NCBI RefSeq assembly: GCF_004803475.1
Contig: NZ_SRKY01000003.1
Span: 186,001-250,000 of the forward strand
From: Aliishimia ponticola
Lineage (GTDB): Bacteria; Pseudomonadota; Alphaproteobacteria; Rhodobacterales; Rhodobacteraceae
DNA length: 64,000 nt
Direction: 5' to 3'
This document shows positions 25,941 to 34,281 of the stretch, piece by piece. Both the position numbers and the translations under genes were made by a program. Below the pieces are notes generated by a model, which ran no database searches, was not told the origin of the DNA, and saw only the letters and a program-made list of their open reading frames with translations. Within the stretch, counting starts at the first letter, position 1. Every line of letters starts with the position of its first letter.

Positions 25941-26156
25941 ATGGCCCTGCTGGATATTTCCGCACCGCGCAGCGCATCGCTGCGTCCCTTCAACCTGTTC
26001 GCCTTCGCAGCGCGTACCGCTGCGTTGTACCGTCAACGTGCCGCGCTGCGCCGTCTGGATGCGGACGCATTGCGCGATATCGGCATCTCGCGCGCCGAAG
26101 CCACTGCCGAAGCGCAGCGTCCTGTTTGGGACGTCCCGCATAACTGGCACAACTGA
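25941..26156 (+). CDS. DUF1127 (YjiS-like) small protein, pair 1
   Basis: 71 residues from the ATG behind a GAGGAGG ribosome site (25928-25934). The N-terminal 30 residues vary; the C-terminal DUF1127 core (YRQRAALRRLDADALRDIGISRAEATAEAQRPVW) is Arg-rich, with the invariant L-R/N-DIG-SR-A. In alphaproteobacteria DUF1127 proteins have been tied to RNA binding, sRNA maturation and phosphate/carbon stress. It is divergent from LysR; an hairpin with stems GCCTGGCGC/GCGCCGGGC follows at 26181-26207. Strongly similar to the protein at 58375. Confidence 0.88.
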   Translation: MALLDISAPRSASLRPFNLFAFAARTAALYRQRAALRRLDADALRDIGISRAEATAEAQRPVWDVPHNWHN

Positions 26157-26180
26157 TCCCCATTCTGGGTCCAAAACATG

Positions 26181-26207
26181 GCCTGGCGCGCTGATTGTGC
26201 GCCGGGC
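26181..26207 (+). terminator. Stem-loop downstream of DUF1127 gene
   Basis: GCCTGGCGC pairs with GCGCCGGGC (one T-G pair) around a 9-nt loop, 24 bp past the stop. There is no clear T run after it, so it may be a stabilising 3' hairpin or the start of a small RNA instead of a true terminator. Confidence 0.4.
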
Positions 26208-26356
26208 ACTGTCGCTACATTTACCCTTCCCCCGGGTTTCGCGCATCTTCGCACCTAAAATGCTTGAATTTGCCGCCCTCTCCCCCAATATAACATAAGG
26301 AAAAGCGTCGGATAAATTCGGCGCGGCTTAGTGTTTTCAGCTTTGTGGAGGTCTAA

Positions 26357-27133
26357 ATGGCTGGATTTGACTCGATGCGGCAGACAGCGGCGGGTACCCG
26401 CTCTGCGGCGATTGACGCGGGTTTGCGCGCGCACATGAACAAGGTGTATGGCACCATGTCCGTGGGCTTGCTCATCACCGCGCTCGCGGCGTGGGCGATT
26501 GCCGGTCTGTCGATCACATCGACCCCGAACGAATTCCAGATCGGTGCAGACCGCTATCTGACCGATCTTGGCTACACGCTTTATGTGTCGCCGGTGAAAT
26601 ACATCCTGATGTTCGCACCGCTGGCCTTCCTGTTCTTCGGATGGGGCGCGCTGATGCGCCGTGGCTCTGCCGCGACCGTGCAATTCGGCTTCCTGGCCTT
26701 TGCCGCCGCGATGGGCCTGTCCTTCGGCACGATCTTCATGATCTACACGCCCTACTCCATCGCGCAGACATTCCTTGTGACCGCGATCGCTTTCGCAAGC
26801 CTCAGCCTTTGGGGTTACACCACAAAACGTGATCTGAGCGGGATGGGCACCTTCCTGACGATGGGTGTCATCGGCCTGCTGGTTGCGATGATCATCAACC
26901 TGTTCCTGCAATCGGGCCCGATGATGATGGCGATCTCTGCGATCGGCGTTCTGATCTTCGCAGGTCTGACCGCGTATTACACGCAGGACATCAAGGCGAC
27001 TTACGTGGCACATGCCGCGCATGGCGATCAGGAATGGCTGGACAAAGCTGCATATGATGGCGCGTTGAGCCTCTACATCAGCTTCCTGAACATGTTCCAG
27101 TTCCTGATGATGTTCATGGGACAGCAAGAATAA
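26357..27133 (+). CDS. Bax inhibitor-1/YccA-family membrane protein
   Basis: 258 residues with seven hydrophobic helices, the BI-1 topology. The start AGFDSMRQTAAGTRSAAIDAGLRAHMNKVYGTMSVGLLITALAAW is typical for alphaproteobacteria, and two Asp residues in the last helices (ITAYYTQDIKATY region) belong to the pH-sensing pair. Bacterial members such as YccA inhibit FtsH or carry Ca2+/H+ leak. A GGAGG ribosome site lies six bases before ATG. It is monocistronic, with a strong terminator downstream. The 200 bp leader (26157-26356) holds the promoter; nothing else recognised there. Confidence 0.93.
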   Translation: MAGFDSMRQTAAGTRSAAIDAGLRAHMNKVYGTMSVGLLITALAAWAIAGLSITSTPNEFQIGADRYLTDLGYTLYVSPVKYILMFAPLAFLFFGWGALMRRGSAATVQFGFLAFAAAMGLSFGTIFMIYTPYSIAQTFLVTAIAFASLSLWGYTTKRDLSGMGTFLTMGVIGLLVAMIINLFLQSGPMMMAISAIGVLIFAGLTAYYTQDIKATYVAHAAHGDQEWLDKAAYDGALSLYISFLNMFQFLMMFMGQQE

Positions 27134-27159
27134 AAAGCCGACTTACCTCGGAAGAACTG

Positions 27160-27182
27160 GGCCGCCTTCGGGCGGCCTTTTT
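27160..27182 (+). terminator. Rho-independent terminator after BI-1 gene
   Basis: GGCCGCC-TTCG-GGCGGCC followed by T5: a 7-bp stem closed by a stable UUCG tetraloop. It is 27 bp after the stop of the BI-1 gene and lies beyond the end of the convergent P-loop kinase gene. Confidence 0.93.
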
Positions 27183-27236
27183 CGTTTCAGCGACGTGTGT
27201 GGGGATGGGGCTGGCGGCCGCACTGCTTGCAATGGC

Positions 27237-27731
27237 TTAACGATACGGGCGGTGCAGGATTTCAAACCCTTCGTCATCCCCGGGCGCAACGAAATACGCG
27301 CTGAACTGGTGGAACTGCGCCTCTGTGGGTGCAAAGGGATGGGCCCCGCGCGCATTTCGTGCCCGCAGACGGTCAAGGCAGACCGCGTCCGGCACATCAA
27401 GGAAGTGCAGCAGCGCCCGCGCATCCGCCTGTTCCGCCAGGCCGCGCGACCAGGCGCGCTCCTCCGGGCGGTTCGCCGCGAAGTCGAGAACGACACTCAC
27501 CCCTGCGCGCAGCATATCCACCACCAGCGGCCCCGCCACATCGCGCACCCGGCCCGCGCATTCGGCATAGTCGGACAGCGACGTCATCCGGTCGCCAAAG
27601 AGGGTCGCCAGCCATGCGTCTTCCGACACGGACACGATGCCCGGCCCGCGCGTCAAATCCGCAGTCAGCGTGGATTTCCCCGATGCGATCTTGCCGCATA
27701 GCACGTGCAGCACAGGCCGTGTCCCGGACAT
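27237..27731 (-). CDS. P-loop kinase-like ATP-binding protein
   Basis: 164 residues. Walker A GKIASGKST is at about residues 13-21. The rest matches small AAA/zeta-toxin-like or gluconate-kinase-like P-loop kinases (VVVDMLRAGVSVVLDFAANRPEERAWSRG carries the Asp of Walker B; DVPDAVCLDRLRARNARG resembles the lid arginines). Substrate unknown; relatives are often fosmidomycin/chloramphenicol-phosphotransferase-like. It is convergent with the BI-1 gene and 103 bp downstream of rpmG's terminator on the same strand, so probably a separate transcript. Confidence 0.8.
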   Translation of the reverse strand: MSGTRPVLHVLCGKIASGKSTLTADLTRGPGIVSVSEDAWLATLFGDRMTSLSDYAECAGRVRDVAGPLVVDMLRAGVSVVLDFAANRPEERAWSRGLAEQADARALLHFLDVPDAVCLDRLRARNARGAHPFAPTEAQFHQFSAYFVAPGDDEGFEILHRPYR

Positions 27732-27783
27732 GGCGCATCCCCTCTGGCCAGTATCAGTGGTTTTCCCAATGGTATCGAAAACG

Positions 27784-27810
27784 AAAAAGGCCGCACCCGA
27801 AGGCGCGGCC
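27784..27810 (-). terminator. Rho-independent terminator of rpmG
   Basis: Read on the minus strand, GGCCGC...GCGGCC encloses a second stem CCTTCGGG and is followed by a T5 run. It lies 24 bp past the rpmG stop. Confidence 0.85.
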
Positions 27811-27834
27811 CATAGAACGTCCGGTCAGCAGATC

Positions 27835-28002
27835 TTACTTGATCTTGCCTTCCTTGTATTCCACGTGCTTACGCGCCACCGGGTCGAATTTACGAACAAC
27901 CATTTTCTCGGTCATGGTGCGTGCGTTTTTCTTGGTCACATAGAAGTGGCCCGTGCCTGCGGTGGAGTTCAGGCGGATTTTAATCGTGGTCGGCTTCGCC
28001 AT
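27835..28002 (-). CDS. rpmG: Ribosomal protein L33
   Basis: 55 residues, [20 protein letters not shown]... ending [11 protein letters not shown]; nearly identical to L33 of alphaproteobacteria. Component of the 50S subunit near the E site. It has no Cys-X2-C pairs, so it is the zinc-free (C-minus) form. It is too short to stand out among larger overlapping frames but is unambiguous. Own terminator at 27784-27810. Confidence 0.97.
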   Translation of the reverse strand: MAKPTTIKIRLNSTAGTGHFYVTKKNARTMTEKMVVRKFDPVARKHVEYKEGKIK

Positions 28003-28092
28003 TGGCTCTCTCCTGCGCCGCGCAAGTCAGGGGCGCGGGTTTGAATTCGTGTGAGACCCGCCTTTTAAGGATTGGCGGGCGCGAGTCAACAG

Positions 28093-29397
28093 CTATTGCA
28101 CGCCAATCAGGTGCAAACCCAGCGCAAGCGTCGCGGCGATGCCCAAAACCCGCGTGAGCGGCCAGTTCAGGCGGAAAAGCGCGACGATCGACAGCCCCGC
28201 AAGGGCGAGCGCGCCGGGATCGAGACTCGCCAGTTCTGGCAGCCAAAGGTGCAGCGGGCCGATGCTCTGCCGGGTGACAACGCCGAAAAGCACATGCAGC
28301 GCGAACCACAGCGACAGATTGGCAATGACACCCACCACCGCCGCCGTGATCCCTTGAAGGGCCCCGGACAGACGCGGCTGCGCGGTGAGCCATTCGACAT
28401 AGGGCGCGGCGGCGAAGATCCACAAGAAGCAGGGCACGAAGGTAACCCATAATGTCAGGCAGGCAGCCGCAATGGCCATCGCCGTGCCCGCCCCGCCCCC
28501 ACCAGCGGCGGCCCCCGCCCCGTAACCGGACAGGTAGCCGACGAATTGGGTGACGAGGATCAGCGGGCCGGGCGTGGTTTCCGCCAGCCCAAGCCCATCC
28601 ATCATCTGACCCGCCGTCAGCCAGCCGTAATCGCTGACCACCTCCTGCGCCATATAGGCCAGCACGGCATAGGCCCCGCCAAAGGTCACGACCGCCAGTT
28701 TGGAAAAGAACAGGCCGATTTGCAGCAGCAGCCCCTCCGGCGCGGTCAGCCAGAGCGCCAGCAGCGGCGCGGCCCAAAGCGCCAGCCAGATAGAGATGGT
28801 GCGCAGAAGGCCGGGCGACACCGGCGGCGCCGGGGCTGCGGGTCCGGATTGCGGTGCCATGAGCGCGCCGAAAGCTGCGGCCACGGCAATCACCAATGGG
28901 AATGGCAGCGCGAAGGCATAGAGCGCGACGAACCCGAAGGCGGCCAGCGCCCAATGCGCCGGTCCCTTCAGCGCCCGCCCCATGAGGGCGGCCAAGGCTT
29001 GCAATACTATGGCGATGACCGCCGCCTGAACCCCGAGAAACAGCGCCTGAACCCATGGCAGCGTGCCGAAGGCGACATAGGCGGCAGCCAGCGCCATGAT
29101 CACAGCCGCGCCGGGCAGGATGAACAGCGTGCCTGCGGCCAAGCCGCCCCGCGTGCCATGCAGCCGCCAGCCCGCATAGGTGGCGATCTGCATTGCCTCC
29201 GGCCCCGGAAGAAGCATGCAGAACCCGGTGGCGTTGAGAAATTGCCGCTCTGTCAGCCAGCCGCGCTCTTCCACGATTTCGCGGTGCATCAGGGCGATCT
29301 GGGCGGCCGGTCCGCCGAAGGACAGCACGCCAATGCGCGCCCAGACCGGCAGCGTCTCGCGCAAGCGGGGCGCGTTGGAACTTGATGCCTGCGTCAC
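28093..29397 (-). CDS. chrA: Chromate efflux transporter ChrA
   Basis: 434 residues with about 10-12 TM helices in two CHR domains, the long-chain two-domain form. First domain: FGGPAAQIALMHREIVEERGWLTERQFLNATGFCMLLPGPEAMQIATYAGW; second: TFGGAYAVLAYMAQEVVSDYGWLTAGQMMDGLGLAETTPGPLILVTQFVGY. Both carry the paired GG-A and PGP motifs. It expels chromate from the cytoplasm in characterised members. No chrB regulator is adjacent. It lies downstream of rnpB with 122 bp between. Confidence 0.93.
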   Translation of the reverse strand: MTQASSSNAPRLRETLPVWARIGVLSFGGPAAQIALMHREIVEERGWLTERQFLNATGFCMLLPGPEAMQIATYAGWRLHGTRGGLAAGTLFILPGAAVIMALAAAYVAFGTLPWVQALFLGVQAAVIAIVLQALAALMGRALKGPAHWALAAFGFVALYAFALPFPLVIAVAAAFGALMAPQSGPAAPAPPVSPGLLRTISIWLALWAAPLLALWLTAPEGLLLQIGLFFSKLAVVTFGGAYAVLAYMAQEVVSDYGWLTAGQMMDGLGLAETTPGPLILVTQFVGYLSGYGAGAAAGGGGAGTAMAIAAACLTLWVTFVPCFLWIFAAAPYVEWLTAQPRLSGALQGITAAVVGVIANLSLWFALHVLFGVVTRQSIGPLHLWLPELASLDPGALALAGLSIVALFRLNWPLTRVLGIAATLALGLHLIGVQ

Positions 29398-29519
29398 TGC
29401 CCTGCCCCCCGAAATTCGGCCCGTTCACACCGCCCGGCGTAGCGCCTGCGACGCGGCCCATGCAACCGTAAAGCCAAGTGTCATATGGAAAACCCGGTTA
29501 AGGGCGAAAGAGGAGATAT

Positions 29520-29901
29520 GCGCGGAAGGCCTATAAGCCGGATTCTGTCCCCCGAAGGGTGATGACCATTCCTCTTGGTCCTGTATTGCTACAGGCCCTC
29601 TAGCTGCCAACCCGGACCTGACTTCGGGCGAAAGCAGCCCTGCCTTGGATCTTGCGACCCTTGGCGCGTCGGTCCCTATTCGGCATTGCTCCCGGTGGGG
29701 CTTGCCTTGCCCGCGCTGTTGCCAGCCCGGCGGTGGGCTCTTACCCCACCGTTTCACCTTTTCCCGTGCAGGCACGGGTAGTTTGTTTTCTGTGGCGCTT
29801 TCCGTCGGGTTTCCCCGCCCGGGCGTTACCCGGCACCGCTACTTTCTGGAGTCCGGACTTTCCTCGGACGTTGCCGCCCGCGGTCATCCGGCCTTCCGCG
29901 C
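29520..29901 (-). ncRNA. rnpB: RNase P RNA (bacterial type A)
   Basis: 382 nt. The 5' and 3' ends pair perfectly as helix P1: GCGCGGAAGGCC at 29901-29890 and GGCCTTCCGCGC at 29531-29520. The conserved 5' core GAGGAAAGTCCGGACTCC is at about 29868-29851, and the 3' core with AGAATCCGGCTTATAGGCC at about 29550-29530. This is the catalytic RNA that matures tRNA 5' ends. Ends were set from P1 and could be off by a few bases. Confidence 0.96.
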
Positions 29902-29908
29902 GACGTTG

Positions 29909-29938
29909 TGGGTACGCCGCAAGCAGGCCCGAGGTCAA
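29909..29938 (-). promoter_or_regulatory. Probable sigma-70-type promoter of rnpB
   Basis: On the minus strand TTGACC (29938-29933), an 18-bp spacer, then TACCCA (29914-29909); the predicted start 7 bases on matches the first base of helix P1 at about 29901. Confidence 0.5.
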
Positions 29939-29969
29939 TGGGCGTGACGCGGTCGGGTGCCTCCGGCGG

Positions 29970-29990
29970 GAGTATTTTGCGAACAATGAA
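29970..29990 (-). repeat. Repeated intergenic motif, copy B
   Basis: GAGTATTT-TGC-GAACAATGAA on the plus strand. On the minus strand it begins exactly 8 nt after the ampD stop, as copy A does after the cyclo-ligase stop, and is followed by CTCC-CGCC-GGAG, a small hairpin. Confidence 0.75.
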
Positions 29991-29998
29991 GCGGGCGT

Positions 29999-30679
29999 TT
30001 AATCGGCAGGGCCGAGCGCGTCGTGGTCTGCAGCAGTGAGTGGACCGCGCCCCCACGGGCGGTAGCGCAGGCGGATGGCGGCAAGGAGCGTGGCATCATC
30101 GACCGGCGCGGTGAAGCCGTGGGCCTGCGCGCGGGCGCGGAATGTGTCGGCGGTTGGGGTGACAGGTGCAGGGGGGTCACCACGGGGTTGGGCCAGGCCT
30201 TGCCGTTCGAGGCGCTGCCAGTCGAAACGTGGGCCGGGGTCGGATTTACGCCCCGGTGCCATGTCCGAATGGCCGATCACCCCTGTGGGCGGGATGCCGT
30301 GGCGCCGCATGATTGCGCGCAGCAGGACTTCGAGCGTGGCCATCATCGGTTCGGAAAAAGGCGCGCGCCCGTCATTGTCGAGTTCGATGCCGATGGAGCG
30401 CGAGTTGATGTCGTCCAACCCCTGCCATTCCCCTGCCCCGGCATGCCATGCGCGCAGGTGTTCAGGCACCAAGGGCACGGTTTCGCCGGTGCGGCAGATC
30501 AGGTAGTGTGCGGACACCTCGGCCGCGGGATCGCAAAGGCGGTCCACGGCGGCATCTGCGCTGGCCATGGCGGTGTAGTGCAGCACGATCAGCGTTGGTG
30601 TCAGACCGTTTCGGCGCGGTCCGCAATTGGGGGACAGGCCATGTCCGTGTTGCCGTGCCGGGCTATCCGCCGCACTCAT
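29999..30679 (-). CDS. ampD: N-acetylmuramoyl-L-alanine amidase AmpD
   Basis: 226 residues. Zinc ligands are His in LIVLHYTA (about residue 34) and His/Asp in GHSDMAPGRKSDPG (about 138-150), the amidase_2 set; the RSIGIELDNDG motif carries the catalytic Glu. No signal peptide, so the cytoplasmic muropeptide-recycling form is likely (cleaves 1,6-anhydroMurNAc-peptides). A C-terminal helical extension follows the catalytic domain. It begins one base after the stop of the lipoprotein gene and so is translationally coupled to it. Confidence 0.92.
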   Translation of the reverse strand: MSAADSPARQHGHGLSPNCGPRRNGLTPTLIVLHYTAMASADAAVDRLCDPAAEVSAHYLICRTGETVPLVPEHLRAWHAGAGEWQGLDDINSRSIGIELDNDGRAPFSEPMMATLEVLLRAIMRRHGIPPTGVIGHSDMAPGRKSDPGPRFDWQRLERQGLAQPRGDPPAPVTPTADTFRARAQAHGFTAPVDDATLLAAIRLRYRPWGRGPLTAADHDALGPAD

Positions 30680-30680
30680 A

Positions 30681-31556
30681 TCACTCTGTCGAGATGGCGA
30701 GCGGTTCGACCACGGGCGAGGAGGCTGCCGACGCGTTCTGCGTCACCGTTTGCGCCTGTGATTGGGTCTGGGTCTGCGGCTGTGCCTGGGACTGCGTCAC
30801 CGGGGCCGCAGCCGTCTGGGTTGCGCCGCGTGCGTTGCGGAAGGGGCGTGGATCCCATGTGCAGGCATAGCCATCGCCATCCGGATCCAGTCCGCGGCGG
30901 TCCCGTTCGGGGCCACCTGAGGACAGGAATTCCGCCTGTGCCAGATCCGGCGAGGCGAATTTGCGGCAGGCTGCGGCGGCACGCTGGGCGCGCAGGCCAG
31001 AGCGGCGATAAAGCTGCGTGCCCACGGGATTGTCGGTGCGCAGCGCGTATTCGACGATATTGGGCTGGTTGGAGCCCGGACGCGTTGGCAGTTCGGTCGG
31101 GTCGATCACCGTGTATTGCGCCCGGTTGCTGGCGATAAGCTCTGCGTCGGACGCGATGCTGCGCTGCGCCGAGACGGCCTCGAAGTCCTGCTCGTTGGAG
31201 ATACCCACTTCGTTGACAATGACCGGCGGCGGGTTGGAGGGGCTTGCCTCGATCGGGGCGACGCCCGAATTGGCCGCAGCGGCTTGTGCGGCGGCGGTGT
31301 TTTCCTGCTGCGCCGAAGCGGCATCGCCAGAAACGGCAGCGGTGACAGAGCTGGGCAAAGGCTGCAACGCCGGATCGCCGCCCGTCGTCGCCAGCGGCGT
31401 TTCGGCCACTGGTGTCGGCGCGGACACGACAGGCGCCGAAAGCGCGCTATCCCGCGACGTTTGCGCCGCTGGCGAGTAGACCACATCATCGGGGATTGTG
31501 GATTGGCATGCCGCCAGCCCTGCCAGCGCCACGCCCGAAAGCAAAAACCGCACCAT
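30681..31556 (-). CDS. Lipoprotein with C-terminal Excalibur-like motif
   Basis: 291 residues. Signal peptide and lipobox LAGLAAC (Cys17), so it is a lipid-anchored envelope protein. Residues 25-130 are a low-complexity Ala/Pro/Ser/Thr spacer. A cysteine-containing C-terminal domain follows (about 200-255), with ACRKF and DPDGDGYACTWDPRPFR; the D-D-DG-AC pattern is that of the Excalibur calcium-binding motif. The last 35 residues are Gln/Thr-rich (TQSQAQPQTQTQSQ). It directly precedes ampD, pointing to a cell-wall related role. No further match recognised. Confidence 0.8.
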   Translation of the reverse strand: MVRFLLSGVALAGLAACQSTIPDDVVYSPAAQTSRDSALSAPVVSAPTPVAETPLATTGGDPALQPLPSSVTAAVSGDAASAQQENTAAAQAAAANSGVAPIEASPSNPPPVIVNEVGISNEQDFEAVSAQRSIASDAELIASNRAQYTVIDPTELPTRPGSNQPNIVEYALRTDNPVGTQLYRRSGLRAQRAAAACRKFASPDLAQAEFLSSGGPERDRRGLDPDGDGYACTWDPRPFRNARGATQTAAAPVTQSQAQPQTQTQSQAQTVTQNASAASSPVVEPLAISTE

Positions 31557-31593
31557 ATCTGCCTACCTCGGCGTTTTTATCGTTGGAGCCTAT

Positions 31594-33075
31594 TTACCAC
31601 CATTTACTGGGCTTGGCTACAAACCCGGCGCGATCTTCCAACGCATAGGCAAGGTTCAGCAAATCGCTTTCCTCCCACGGGCGGCCGATCAATTGCAGCC
31701 CCAGTGGCAGGCCATTCGCATCCAGCCCCGCGGGCACCGAGATCCCGGGCAGCCCGGCCAGGTTGACCGTGACGGTGAAGACGTCGTTCAGATACATCTG
31801 TACCGGGTCGGCATCGGCCATCTCACCCAGCCCGAAAGCTGCAGAGGGGGTCGCCGGGGTCAAAATCCCGTCGATGCCCTGAGCGAAGACATCCTCGAAG
31901 TCTTTCTTGATCAGCGTCCGCACCTTGCGCGCGCGGTTGTAGTAGGCGTCGTAGAACCCGGCCGACAGCACATAGGTGCCGACCATCACGCGGCGCTGGA
32001 CTTCGTCGCCGAAGCCTTCGGCGCGGGTCTTTTCGTACATCTCGGTGATGCCGTCGCCCTGATCCAGCTTGGCGCGGTGGCCAAAGCGCACACCGTCATA
32101 GCGCGCAAGGTTGGAGGAGGCTTCCGCCGGCGCAATCACGTAATAGGTCGGCAGCGCGTATTTCGTGTGCGGCAGAGAGATATCGACAAGCTCTGCGCCC
32201 GCGTCCTGCATCATCTCGCGCCCCTTGGCCCAGAGATCTTCGATCTCTTGCGGCATCCCGTCCATCCGGTATTCGCGTGGAATCCCGATCTTTTTGCCCT
32301 TGATGTCACCGGTCAGCGCGGCTTCGAAATCCGGCACGGCCAAATCCACGGAGGTGCTGTCCTTGGGGTCGTGGCCGCACATCGCTTCGAGCATGATCGC
32401 CGCGTCGCGCACCGATTTGGTCATCGGCCCGGCCTGATCCAGGGACGAGGCAAAGGCGATGATGCCCCAGCGCGAGCAGCGCCCATAGGTCGGCTTGATC
32501 CCGGTAATGCCGGTCAGCGCGGCGGGCTGGCGGATCGAACCGCCGGTATCGGTCCCGGTCGCGGCAAGGCACAGGTCGGCCGCCACGGCAGCGGCGGACC
32601 CACCAGAAGAGCCACCCGGCGTCAGCTTGCGGTCATCGATCTTCCACGGGTTCACCGCGTCTCCATAGACGGAGGTTTCGTTCGACGAGCCCATGGCGAA
32701 TTCGTCCATGTTCAGCTTGCCCAGCATCACCGCACCCGCATCGAACAGGTTCTGCGTGACCGTCGATTCGTATTGCGGCTTGAACCCTTCGAGAATGCGC
32801 GAGGCCGCCTGAGAGGCAACGCCCTTGGTGCAGAACAGGTCCTTGATGCCCAGCGGCAGGCCGTTCAGCGACGGCGCGTCGGCAGACATGCGCGCATCGG
32901 CGGCCTTGGCCTGCTCCAGCGCCAGATCGGGGGTGTTGTGCACAAAGGCGTTCAGCGCGCCCGCGCCGTCGATTTCCGACAGGCAGGCTTCGGTCAGGGC
33001 CACGCTTGTGGTTTCCCCCTTGCGCAGCGCGTCGCGGGCTTCGGCCAGCCCCAGCTTGTTCAAATCGCTCATCAC
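31594..33075 (-). CDS. gatA: Glu-tRNA(Gln)/Asp-tRNA(Asn) amidotransferase subunit A
   Basis: 493 residues. Amidase-signature Ser-cisSer-Lys triad: Lys in [11 protein letters not shown] and the serines of [12 protein letters not shown]; the metal/ammonia channel motif [16 protein letters not shown] follows. It liberates ammonia from glutamine for transamidation of misacylated tRNA with GatB. It starts 4 bases before gatC ends. gatB is not in this window, as is usual in Rhodobacterales where gatCA is separated from gatB. Confidence 0.97.
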   Translation of the reverse strand: MMSDLNKLGLAEARDALRKGETTSVALTEACLSEIDGAGALNAFVHNTPDLALEQAKAADARMSADAPSLNGLPLGIKDLFCTKGVASQAASRILEGFKPQYESTVTQNLFDAGAVMLGKLNMDEFAMGSSNETSVYGDAVNPWKIDDRKLTPGGSSGGSAAAVAADLCLAATGTDTGGSIRQPAALTGITGIKPTYGRCSRWGIIAFASSLDQAGPMTKSVRDAAIMLEAMCGHDPKDSTSVDLAVPDFEAALTGDIKGKKIGIPREYRMDGMPQEIEDLWAKGREMMQDAGAELVDISLPHTKYALPTYYVIAPAEASSNLARYDGVRFGHRAKLDQGDGITEMYEKTRAEGFGDEVQRRVMVGTYVLSAGFYDAYYNRARKVRTLIKKDFEDVFAQGIDGILTPATPSAAFGLGEMADADPVQMYLNDVFTVTVNLAGLPGISVPAGLDANGLPLGLQLIGRPWEESDLLNLAYALEDRAGFVAKPSKWW

Positions 33076-33359
33076 TCAACCACCTTGGGAACTGCAAAGA
33101 AGCCTTCGCGGGCATCGGGCGCATTGGCGAGAACGGCGGATTGCTGATTGCCATCCGTCACCACATCCTCGCGGCGCTTGAGACGCTGCGGCGTGACCGA
33201 CGTCATCGGCTCGACATTGTCGACATCCACTTCACCCAATTGTTCGATGAAGCCCAGAATCGTGTTGAATTCCTCGGCCAGCGCGGGAAGTCGGTCTTCC
33301 TCAACGCGGATACGGGCAAGCTTGGCCACCTTCGCGGCGGTCGCTGTATCGATGGACAT
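33072..33359 (-). CDS. gatC: Glu-tRNA(Gln)/Asp-tRNA(Asn) amidotransferase subunit C
   Basis: 95 residues from the ATG at 33359 ([17 protein letters not shown]). The conserved N-terminal helix with KLARI and the central [15 protein letters not shown] are GatC features; it wraps around GatA and stabilises GatAB. Overlaps gatA by 4 bases. Confidence 0.96.
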   Translation of the reverse strand: MSIDTATAAKVAKLARIRVEEDRLPALAEEFNTILGFIEQLGEVDVDNVEPMTSVTPQRLKRREDVVTDGNQQSAVLANAPDAREGFFAVPKVVE

Positions 33360-33454
33360 GGATAGCACCTGTTTTCTTCGGGTCGCCTGCACATATCGCC
33401 CTGCCCCCGGCTTGCCAAGTCTTGCTGCGCGAAAGCGCGCGGGCGGGGGCGCAA

Positions 33455-34183
33455 TTAAGCGCCGGAACCACCGGCTTGGCCCCTGCCCTGCACATTATCC
33501 ATGCCGAAACCCATGCCGGGCCGGGCCGGGTTCAGGTGCCGGCGCGCCGGCACCTGATGGCGGCGATAGGTTTCGATCATCCATCCCAGCATGACCGCAT
33601 TCAGCACGTGCCACAGGAAATGCGTGCCAATCGGCACGTGATCGCACAGCGCCTCGTCCACCGATCGCAACGAGATCGACACGCAAAGGATCAGCCCGCC
33701 GATCACAAGGCCCCGCGCCGTCTGCGGCACGCGCTTGCGCAGCAAAGCGCCATAGACAAACAGCAAAATCGGCACCGTCCAGTAGAAATCGGACACCCGC
33801 AAAAAGGGGATACGGTCCAGCACCGGCACCAGCAGCGCGGCATAGGGAAAGAACAGCGCCGTCGCCAGAAGCGCCTGCCAGCCTTTCATGCCGACGACAT
33901 CGCGGTTCACAAGGAACAGGTACAGCAGGATGAACACGCCAATCGGCACCACATCCGCAAGCGCGGCCCATTGTGTCGCATAGCTGTGGAACAGGAATGA
34001 CCCGATGCCGATCGTGAACAGGATCACGCATAGCACCCGCGCCATCGTCACCCCTGCGCAGCGTTGCCACATCCACGCCGCCGCCACCACGAAGCCCGCA
34101 TTTGTGATCGCGTTCACAGGCTCCGACCAGAAAGAGAAATCGATCCGCTCGCAATACCCGTCGATCTGCCTGTTCCAATCCAT
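33455..34183 (-). CDS. Ceramidase-domain membrane protein
   Basis: 242 residues with seven hydrophobic helices. Motifs of the alkaline ceramidase / PAQR-like superfamily are visible in order: D-x-YCER at residues 8-13 region, SEPVNAITNAGF, GIGSFLFHSYATQWAALADVVPI and C-terminal GTHFLWHVLNAVMLG, giving the zinc ligands (His of FLFH, HFLWH) and Asp. Such enzymes hydrolyse amide-linked lipids; bacterial members may act on sphingolipid-like or ornithine lipids. The last about 40 residues form a Pro/Gly-rich tail encoded partly by a perfect 24-bp palindrome, unlike the rest of the protein. Inner membrane. Divergent from the UPF0173 gene. Confidence 0.85.
   Translation of the reverse strand: MDWNRQIDGYCERIDFSFWSEPVNAITNAGFVVAAAWMWQRCAGVTMARVLCVILFTIGIGSFLFHSYATQWAALADVVPIGVFILLYLFLVNRDVVGMKGWQALLATALFFPYAALLVPVLDRIPFLRVSDFYWTVPILLFVYGALLRKRVPQTARGLVIGGLILCVSISLRSVDEALCDHVPIGTHFLWHVLNAVMLGWMIETYRRHQVPARRHLNPARPGMGFGMDNVQGRGQAGGSGA
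33533..33556. repeat. Perfect 24-bp palindrome in 3' part of ceramidase gene
   Basis: Each arm is CAGGTGCCGGCG with no spacer. It lies in the region coding for the protein's tail, after the last TM helix. It could have been a 3' hairpin overrun by the reading frame, or a protein-binding site. Confidence 0.65.
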
Positions 34184-34281
34184 CGCGCGCTTTTCCTCTT
34201 TGGCCCTGCGGCGGGCTTACCCTCTCCCCAAGGGCGAAACATCCGTTACATTGGGTCATATCATCTAGGGAGATTTATCGC

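Noticed and set aside
29520-29901. Small protein-coding frames over the rnpB region
   Set aside because: The sequence is RNase P RNA with P1 pairing and both conserved cores.
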